This document shows, in pieces, positions 5,434-10,518 of a stretch of 10,518 nt of DNA (position 1 is the first letter of the stretch; the number at the start of each line of letters is the position of its first letter). The stretch is from Chloroflexota bacterium (GTDB lineage: Bacteria > Chloroflexota > Dehalococcoidia > Lucifugimonadales > Lucifugimonadaceae). The notes beneath the pieces are model-generated. The model ran no database searches. It was not told where the DNA came from and saw only the letters and a list, made by a program, of their open reading frames with translations. The stretch spans positions 1 to 10,518 of the forward strand of contig JACPRT010000142.1 of assembly GCA_016189845.1 (NCBI GenBank), read 5' to 3'. A program made the translations under genes and the position numbers.

Positions 5434-5832
5434 ATGGCTGTCGCTCTCGGTCCGGAGCACGTGAAGCTCCTCAAGGAACCCCATATCGGCGTCGTCGCGA
5501 CCCTGAACCGCGATGGATCGCCGCAGGTCACACCGGTGTGGATCGACACCGACGGCACCCACGTGATCTTCAACACCGCCGAAGGGCGCGTGAAGCCCAG
5601 GAACCTCCGGCGCGATCCGAGGGTCGCGGTCTCGGTCTTCGACCCCGGGAATGCCTATTCCAGGGTTTTGAACGTGCAGGGCAGGGCGGTGGTCATCACG
5701 CAGTCAGGCGCCGAGGATCACATCGACCAGCTCTCTCGCAAGTACACAGGCAGGACGCCCTACCCGATGCACGATCCCGCCCACCCGAGGCTGATCATCA
5801 AGGTCCTGCCGGAACGGATCACCGGCCGGTAA
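5434..5832 (+). CDS. PPOX class F420-dependent oxidoreductase (split beta-barrel flavin fold)
   Basis: A 132-residue protein of the pyridoxamine 5'-phosphate oxidase-like split barrel (PF01243), in the small subfamily named PPOX class F420-dependent (Rv1155-like). Such enzymes dimerise and bind F420 or a flavin to reduce diverse small molecules; individual substrates are mostly unknown. Seen here are HIGVVATLNRDGSPQVTPVW (17-36), where GSPQVTPVW is the conserved strand pair, FNTAEGRVKPRNLRRDPRVAVSV (46-68) with the Arg/Lys-rich phosphate-binding loop, and YTGRTPYP (104-111). The ATG at 5434 has GGAGG (5422-5426) 7 bases upstream. It lies 89 bases after the archaellin-like gene and converges on the enolase-superfamily gene, with only 6 bases between stops. 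F420 use rather than FMN is inferred from subfamily resemblance. Confidence 0.9.
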   Translation: MAVALGPEHVKLLKEPHIGVVATLNRDGSPQVTPVWIDTDGTHVIFNTAEGRVKPRNLRRDPRVAVSVFDPGNAYSRVLNVQGRAVVITQSGAEDHIDQLSRKYTGRTPYPMHDPAHPRLIIKVLPERITGR

Positions 5833-5838
5833 CCGCTT

Positions 5839-7002
5839 CTACCAGTTCGTGAACGCGCCGTCGTTGCGCCGGAGCAGCGGCGGCCACCCCGCAGCGTCCA
5901 CGAAGCGTTTTTCAGCTTCCTCTACGTTGAGCTCAACACCAAGCCCGGGCGCGTCGTTGCACCAGGCATAGCCGTCCTCCCACGAGATCTGGACCGGGAA
6001 GAGGTCGGTCCCGTACGAACCGGGCCGCCGCGGCATCTCCTGGACCCCCACGTTTGTGGATGCCATGCACAGTGACACACACGCCGCGGCGCTGACCGGT
6101 CCCAGCGGATTGTGAGGGGCGATGTCGATGTAATGCGTCTCGGCCCAGTGGGTGACTTTGAGCGCCTCTGTGAGGCCGCCAACGATGCACAGGTCGATTC
6201 GTGCATAGTCGATCAAGTCCTCCTCGATGACCTCGCGGAAGGGCCATTTGCTTGCCCATTGCTCCCCGGCCGCGATGGGAAGGTTGAGGTGCTGCCGGAG
6301 CATCCTGTAGCTGCCCGGGTTCTCCGACCGGATCGGGTCTTCGATAAAGAACGGCTTGTAAAGCTCCAGCTCGCGGCACATCTGTATCACCGCGGGCGGA
6401 TCGAGTCTGGTATGGACGTCGAAGCAGATCTGGATCGACGGGCCGACCGCGTTTCTTACCGCCTCCATCTGCTCAACCGCCAGGCGCATCGACTCGACCG
6501 GCTCGAGCCTCGCCGTCCCGCGTGCCTCGAGGATTCCGCCTGTCTCCGGCTGGCCCCAGCGGACGAACTTCCAGCCCTCGTCGACGGCCTTCTTACAGTT
6601 GTCGACCAGTTCCTTGAGGTTGTGTCCCTGGGTGTGCGGGTAACACACGACCTTGTCGCGGACAGGCCCGCCAAGCAGCTTGTAGACGGGCATCTTGACC
6701 GACTTGCCCTTGATGTCCCACAGGGCGATATCGATGGCGCTGATGGCGCAGCAGTAGACCTTGTCGGCGGGGAAGAAGCTGCCCCGGAACATGTGCTGCC
6801 AGAGGCGCTCGGTAGACCACGGATCCTGGCCGACCACGAGTTCCGACAGGTGCTCGATCGCGCTCGCGATCGACTTGCCCCAGAAGCGGATGCCGATCTC
6901 GCCCAGCCCTGAAATACCGGCGTCGGTGTCGACCCTCACGAAGAAATAACCTCTGCCCGTGGAGTCCGCCACGGGATAGCTCGTGATCTTCGTGACCTTC
7001 AT
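5839..7002 (-). CDS. Enolase-superfamily enzyme, mandelate racemase/galactonate dehydratase-like
   Basis: A 387-residue protein of normal length for the mandelate racemase/muconate lactonizing group. These Mg2+-dependent enzymes take a proton next to a carboxylate; the closest-looking subgroup is D-galactonate/mannonate dehydratase-like, which dehydrates sugar acids. The N-terminal capping domain is about 1-115 and the barrel follows. Expected metal ligands are D195 (FDVHTR), E221 (FIEDP) and E247 (AAGEQ). H197 follows the first ligand as in galactonate dehydratase, and H297 (APHNPLGP) is the likely second acid-base residue; QEMP (321-324) ends the active-site strands. The KxK motif of other subgroups is replaced by VRWGQP (147-152). 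The ATG at 7002 has GAGGAG 7 bases upstream and starts at the conserved MKVTKI; the frame is open 26 codons further but without a good site. Exact substrate unknown. Confidence 0.93.
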   Translation of the reverse strand: MKVTKITSYPVADSTGRGYFFVRVDTDAGISGLGEIGIRFWGKSIASAIEHLSELVVGQDPWSTERLWQHMFRGSFFPADKVYCCAISAIDIALWDIKGKSVKMPVYKLLGGPVRDKVVCYPHTQGHNLKELVDNCKKAVDEGWKFVRWGQPETGGILEARGTARLEPVESMRLAVEQMEAVRNAVGPSIQICFDVHTRLDPPAVIQMCRELELYKPFFIEDPIRSENPGSYRMLRQHLNLPIAAGEQWASKWPFREVIEEDLIDYARIDLCIVGGLTEALKVTHWAETHYIDIAPHNPLGPVSAAACVSLCMASTNVGVQEMPRRPGSYGTDLFPVQISWEDGYAWCNDAPGLGVELNVEEAEKRFVDAAGWPPLLRRNDGAFTNW

Positions 7003-7142
7003 CTGAGGACTCCTCGCTCTCTGTTGGATCGCACTGCAGGCGGCACCCGGCACGTTACCCCCGGAACCCGCGGCTCGCAAGGCCGCAAAACTCCGCGGTG
7101 AATTTCGCTAGAAGCCGGGAACCCGATCTTCCTACCCTCAAC

Positions 7143-7155
7143 TGACTCTCAGTCA
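7143..7155. promoter_or_regulatory. Short inverted repeat upstream of the vWA/FHA-like gene
   Basis: TGACT and AGTCA flank a 3-base centre in the 185-base divergent gap between the enolase-superfamily gene and the 745-residue gene. It has the size of a dimeric regulator site, but no regulator can be named. No convincing promoter hexamers were found in the gap. Confidence 0.3.
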
Positions 7156-7159
7156 TTCC

Positions 7160-7173
7160 ATGCGCGCGCGCAT
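7160..7173. repeat. Perfect 14-base alternating purine-pyrimidine palindrome
   Basis: ATGCGCGCGCGCAT is a perfect palindrome ending 4 bases before the ribosome site GGAGGA (7178-7183) of the 745-residue gene. The strict GC alternation has Z-DNA potential and, in RNA, could pair between transcripts. Its function is unknown. Confidence 0.5.
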
Positions 7174-7187
7174 TTGCGGAGGATTCC

Positions 7188-9425
7188 ATGCGGTTCGCCA
7201 CTCTCATTGCAGGCCTGGCAGTTCTGGCGCTTGTCGTGGCGCTGCCTGGACCCCGAGGCGCGCTGGCCGACGGCGGGGCAGGGCAGTTAACCGTCATCGG
7301 TGTCGACATGGGCGCGGTGGCGCGGGCCGACCGTGACGCCGACGTCGCGCTGACCGCCGGGTCCGTCGTTGCGACTTCCCAGAAAGCTGGGACGGTGGCG
7401 TTCCTCGAGTACGGGGCCGTCCCATCCGAGATCGAGGCCTACCAGGCTGGCAGCACTGTCCAGTCCGGGATAACGAGTCTCGCAGCAGCAATCGACCACG
7501 CCGCGTGGGCGCCTTCCGACCAGATGAAGGCGATGTCGGCGGCGTTCGAGTTCCTCTCGGACGCTAGTGCTCCCTCCGGCAGCCGCGCCGTGATGATCAC
7601 GTCGGACGGTCTGACCGGCCAGACTCCCGAGGGCCGTGACCGCCTGACCGCGTTCGCCGCACTCTTCGCGCAGCAAGGCTGGTCGCTGGACGTGGTCATG
7701 CTCCCCTCCGCCTCGCCTGCGGCACGTGACTTCCTGACTGCGCTGGCGGCTGCGGGCGCGGGCAAGAGCTACGATGCCGGCGCTCTGGACGGACTGTCCA
7801 GGCTGTTCGCCGATGAGGCGGGCTTCCTCGGCCAGCCGGCGATCGAGACCCAGCTCGGCATGGGCGACTCCGCCCTCGCCTCGGTCGAGGTTGCCCCGCA
7901 CAGCGAGTCGATCACGATCACGTTCCTTCGGTTTTCGCCGGCCGCCTCCTTCGAGCTCTTCGACCCGCGCGGCGCGAAGGCCGATGTCCGGCGCAACCCT
8001 GCGGTCAAGGTCTTCGAGACGCCGTCCGCGGTCGTATTGCAGGTAGCCTCTCCGGAAGCCGGCACATGGTCACTGCGGGCCGCTGGCGCCGGTTCCGAGA
8101 TCAGGGCCGCCGTGGAGATCGCCAACCCGCTGTCCCTTGGCCTGGTGCCCCAGCCGCCGATCCCGGCGGGCCAGTCAGGCGCGCTCGCAGCCGCGGCGAC
8201 CGTCGACGGCAAGCCGGTCGCCCTGCCTGGCGCCACGGTCGAGGCGACGGTCCGGAGCACCGATGGCAAGGCGGTCGTTTACAGACTGCTGGACGATGGC
8301 CGCGGGGTCGATGAGAAGGCCGGCGATGGCGTCTTCACCGTCGCAGTCCCTGCCGCGAGCAGCCAGTCCCTGTACGAAGTAGGGCTCAGGCTTTCGTGGG
8401 CGAACTACGGGGCCACGATCATCGGCGCGGGCTCGTTCAAGATCGAGCAATTCCCTGCCATTCAGGTCACGCCGTTATCTGCGGCGCCTGTCGCCCAGGG
8501 CGCGGAGGCCGCGATTGCAAGAGTCGACGTCACGGTCGGGCAGTACCCGTACCCGGTGGCCGCAGACCAGATGTCGGTCAAAGTGCGGTCCGACGCCGGG
8601 GCGTCGGTGGTCTCGAGGATCGTGCCGATCAACCCGTTGCCGGATGGCCGCGCCTGGCAGTTCCAGGTGGTGACTTCGCCGGTCGATTCGGGTGGTTACT
8701 CGGTTACGGCCGGCCTCGACGTCACCCACCTGGGTCGCGCGTTCACGTCTTCCGCCAACGGGCCTGCGGCGCACCTGGAAATGCTGCCCCCGCCGCCGGT
8801 TCCCGGAACGCCGGCCTGGGTCTATGCAGCGGTGGCTGCCGGCGCTCTGGTCCTGGTGCTTGGCAGCGCTCTCGCAGTCAACGCCCGCCGGCAGGTGCCG
8901 GTCGGGTACCTGTACGACGACAAGGGCCGGATGCTCTTCGACTTTTCGATGACAAAGCAGTCGCCGCTTCGCCGCTTGCTGGCACGCAACATCGTCGCAT
9001 GCGCTGGCATCTCCGGCCTGCCGGTCGCCACAGGATCCTTCCTGTTCGGCAAGCGAAGCGTCGAGCTCCGCTACCCCGCCAGGAACCAGAGCCTCCGAGT
9101 CAATGGCCGTCCGGCGGGCAACCGTGTGCGCCTCACGCCCGGTACGTGGCTCGGCGTAGGCGGGCGACTGATGACCTACTCAATCGACCGCAAGCGCAGG
9201 GACATGCCCCAGGCGCAGCCCGGGCAGGAAAAGGATTCGCCGTCGGTGCTTACCCCGGCGAAGCCGCCGGTCCGCCGCGTCATGCCCGGCTACGTGCCTG
9301 GCCGGCTACAGCCATCACGCGAACAGGGCCAGGCCTCGCCGGAACACCTGGGCGGCGCCGAGCGGCGCAGGGAGGACGAACCTCCCGCGGAGGCCGCCTC
9401 ATCGCCTGCGCCTGCCGGCGACTAG
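7188..9425 (+). CDS. Secreted/membrane protein with degenerate vWA domain, one membrane helix and FHA-like cytoplasmic domain
   Basis: A 745-residue protein that I can describe but not name. Residues 1-27 are a signal peptide with a likely cut after ALA. Residues about 33-212 have the pattern of a von Willebrand A domain (LTVIGVD, later SRAVMITSDGLTG, LDVVMLP), but the metal site motif DxSxS is absent after D40. Residues about 215-420 are beta-rich with LLDDGRGVDEKAGDGVFT (367-384), an Asp/Gly motif known from extracellular anchor-type domains. Another beta region runs to about 530, then a Pro-rich hinge and one membrane helix (about 544-565) followed by NARRQ. The inside part includes SLRVNGRPAGNRVRLTPG (635-652), similar to the end of FHA domains, and a disordered Pro/Glu/Arg-rich tail (671-745). 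Topology suggests a surface sensor or assembly protein with an internal docking domain (inference). The ATG has GGAGGA 4 bases upstream. Appears monocistronic. Confidence 0.8.
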   Translation: MRFATLIAGLAVLALVVALPGPRGALADGGAGQLTVIGVDMGAVARADRDADVALTAGSVVATSQKAGTVAFLEYGAVPSEIEAYQAGSTVQSGITSLAAAIDHAAWAPSDQMKAMSAAFEFLSDASAPSGSRAVMITSDGLTGQTPEGRDRLTAFAALFAQQGWSLDVVMLPSASPAARDFLTALAAAGAGKSYDAGALDGLSRLFADEAGFLGQPAIETQLGMGDSALASVEVAPHSESITITFLRFSPAASFELFDPRGAKADVRRNPAVKVFETPSAVVLQVASPEAGTWSLRAAGAGSEIRAAVEIANPLSLGLVPQPPIPAGQSGALAAAATVDGKPVALPGATVEATVRSTDGKAVVYRLLDDGRGVDEKAGDGVFTVAVPAASSQSLYEVGLRLSWANYGATIIGAGSFKIEQFPAIQVTPLSAAPVAQGAEAAIARVDVTVGQYPYPVAADQMSVKVRSDAGASVVSRIVPINPLPDGRAWQFQVVTSPVDSGGYSVTAGLDVTHLGRAFTSSANGPAAHLEMLPPPPVPGTPAWVYAAVAAGALVLVLGSALAVNARRQVPVGYLYDDKGRMLFDFSMTKQSPLRRLLARNIVACAGISGLPVATGSFLFGKRSVELRYPARNQSLRVNGRPAGNRVRLTPGTWLGVGGRLMTYSIDRKRRDMPQAQPGQEKDSPSVLTPAKPPVRRVMPGYVPGRLQPSREQGQASPEHLGGAERRREDEPPAEAASSPAPAGD

Positions 9426-9438
9426 ACAGGACCCGAAT

Positions 9439-9469
9439 CGGGGCGGGCGGAAGCAGCCTGCCCGCCCCG
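9439..9469. terminator. Bidirectional hairpin between convergent genes
   Basis: CGGGGCGGGC (9439-9448) and GCCCGCCCCG (9460-9469) form a perfect 10-base stem with an 11-base loop, exactly between the stop at 9425 (plus) and the cinA stop at 9470 (minus). It lacks a T-run on either side, so it may act as a roadblock or a T-independent terminator, or protect 3' ends. Confidence 0.6.
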
Positions 9470-10518
9470 TCATCCTGCGCTCAGCAGCCCGATCAGTTCG
9501 ATCGCGGCCTGGGTAGCGCCCCTCTGCATGGTCGCTTCACGCGACGGCATGACCCGGCCACGGGTCACGCGTTGTGCGCGGTCGCCGACCACGGCGATGT
9601 GATACGCGCCTCCAGGCGTGCCATCCCCCGCAGGCTCTCCCGCAGTCACGCCAATACCGTAGTCGGCGCCGGTGAGGTCTCTGACCGCGGCGGCAAGCGC
9701 CCTTGCGTCGGCTTCACTGTGACCGTCGGCGTGGAGGGCGAATGCGGGCGTCGAAGCGGCGGAGCGTCCGCCCAGCACGAAGCCGCCGAGAAAGTACTCG
9801 TCCCGGCGCTCGGTCGCGCCGAGCGCTGCGGCAACCTGGCCTCCGGTGAGCCCTTCGACGACCGCCACCGACCTTTTCAGCTTCTGCAGCAGGCTGGCTG
9901 CCCGCGAGCCGGGGGTATCGGCATCAAAACCCCAGATCGCACCGCCAAGGATCTTTCGGATCTCGGCTTCGACGGGTTCAATGAGCGATTCGGCGTCCGC
10001 CCGGGTGGCCGAGCGCGCGATGACCCGCAGGTGGATGCCATCGGGCCTGGCGTAGATGCCCAGATAGGGATTGGCCCGCCCGAAGAGGTGGGTCAGCATC
10101 TCGTCGATCCCGCCCTCGGTCATGCCAAAAGTCTTGATCGTCCTGGTCGCCACGACCCCGCCGCCGGCGGCCTTCGCCAGGCGCGGACCAACCGTCTTCT
10201 CCCACATGAGCTGCAGTTCCCTGGGCGGGCCGGGGAGCAGGACTATGTGCCGGCCATCCCGCTCCACCCACCAGCCCGGCGCCGTGCCGGTCGGGTTCGG
10301 GATCGAGGTGGCCGACGGTATCAACGTCGCCTGCTTGATGTTCGTCTTCGGCATCTCGATGCCGCGCTGCCTGAACACGCCCTCGAGCCATACAAGCGAA
10401 GCGGGGTCGACCCGCATCTCCTCGCCCATAACTTTCGCGACCGCCTCCCGGGTCAGGTCATCGGAAGTCGGACCGAGCCCTCCGGTCGAGACGACGACGT
10501 CCGACCGGGCGTGCGCAC
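9470..10518 (-). CDS. cinA: CinA family protein, N-terminally cut by the window; C-terminal deamidase motif degenerate
   Basis: The 348 visible residues run from inside the N-terminal COG1058/MoaB-like domain to the C-terminus; about 60-80 residues are missing at the right edge. Visible marks are VVVSTGGLGPTSDDLTREAV near the cut end, PNPTGTAPGWWVE and LLPGPPREL, all typical of the CinA N-terminal domain, which can hydrolyse ADP-ribose-type pyrophosphates. The C-terminal domain corresponds to PncC, nicotinamide mononucleotide deamidase. Its hallmark A-E-S-C-T-G-G reads V-E-G-L-T-G-G here, so the catalytic Ser is Gly; the conserved YSN-xx-K stretch reads VLGGRSAAS, and TGIAGP reads TAGEPAGDG. 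The deamidase is therefore probably inactive, while the N-terminal domain looks intact. The coding frame is open, with no frameshift or stop. It converges on the vWA/FHA-like gene across a strong hairpin. Confidence 0.92.
   Translation of the reverse strand, partial: AHARSDVVVSTGGLGPTSDDLTREAVAKVMGEEMRVDPASLVWLEGVFRQRGIEMPKTNIKQATLIPSATSIPNPTGTAPGWWVERDGRHIVLLPGPPRELQLMWEKTVGPRLAKAAGGGVVATRTIKTFGMTEGGIDEMLTHLFGRANPYLGIYARPDGIHLRVIARSATRADAESLIEPVEAEIRKILGGAIWGFDADTPGSRAASLLQKLKRSVAVVEGLTGGQVAAALGATERRDEYFLGGFVLGGRSAASTPAFALHADGHSEADARALAAAVRDLTGADYGIGVTAGEPAGDGTPGGAYHIAVVGDRAQRVTRGRVMPSREATMQRGATQAAIELIGLLSAG

Noticed and set aside
6112..6912. Plus-strand open frame of 266 codons
   Set aside because: Antisense to the enolase-superfamily gene, whose metal-ligand motifs are all in place.
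1..10518. tRNA, rRNA, CRISPR array, transposase, integrase or phage attachment site
   Set aside because: No cloverleaf, regular repeat-spacer pattern, terminal inverted repeats or recombinase motifs were seen when reading both strands.

Overview
The window is a high-GC (visibly well above 60%) bacterial chromosome segment with compact gene spacing, few promoters and no RNA genes, CRISPR arrays or transposases. The gene mix suggests a Chloroflexota bacterium, perhaps of the SAR202/Dehalococcoidia type: an archaellin-like protein beside plainly bacterial genes, an F420-type PPOX flavin-fold enzyme, a galactonate-dehydratase-like enolase-superfamily enzyme and an SDR dehydrogenase. This assignment is inference from gene content, since no marker gene is present.

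Layout. (1) Positions 1-2873, minus strand: a probable four-gene redox operon read right to left. It holds a YedY-type molybdopterin oxidoreductase without a Tat signal (TTG start), a ferredoxin-NADP-reductase-like flavoprotein overlapping it by one base (TGATG), a membrane-anchored DM13 protein 12 bases further on, and a seven-bladed beta-propeller lactonase cut by the left edge. (2) Positions 2874-3028: a divergent promoter region. (3) Positions 3029-3793, plus: a classical SDR dehydrogenase. (4) Positions 3807-4430, plus: a HigB-HigA toxin-antitoxin module whose promoter -10 box lies inside a palindrome and whose toxin mRNA may be leaderless. (5) Positions 4562-5344, plus: a stand-alone archaellin-like protein with a class III signal peptide. 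(6) Positions 5434-5832, plus: the PPOX-fold enzyme, convergent with (7) 5839-7002, minus: the enolase-superfamily dehydratase. (8) Positions 7188-9425, plus: a large secreted or membrane protein with a degenerate vWA domain outside, one membrane helix and an FHA-like domain inside. (9) Positions 9470-10518, minus: CinA, cut at its N-terminus by the right edge, with a C-terminal deamidase domain that has lost its usual catalytic motif. A strong GC hairpin lies between the convergent genes (8) and (9).

How the genes may work together. The redox operon could pass electrons from a pyridine nucleotide through the flavoprotein to the molybdenum centre, with DM13 as an extracytoplasmic redox or sensor partner; this link is inference. 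The SDR, lactonase and enolase-family enzyme are compatible with oxidation, lactone opening and dehydration steps on sugar acids, but they are not one operon. The most unusual items are the archaellin-like gene with its duplicated signal-peptide motif, the vWA/FHA-like transmembrane protein and the CinA with a probably dead PncC domain.
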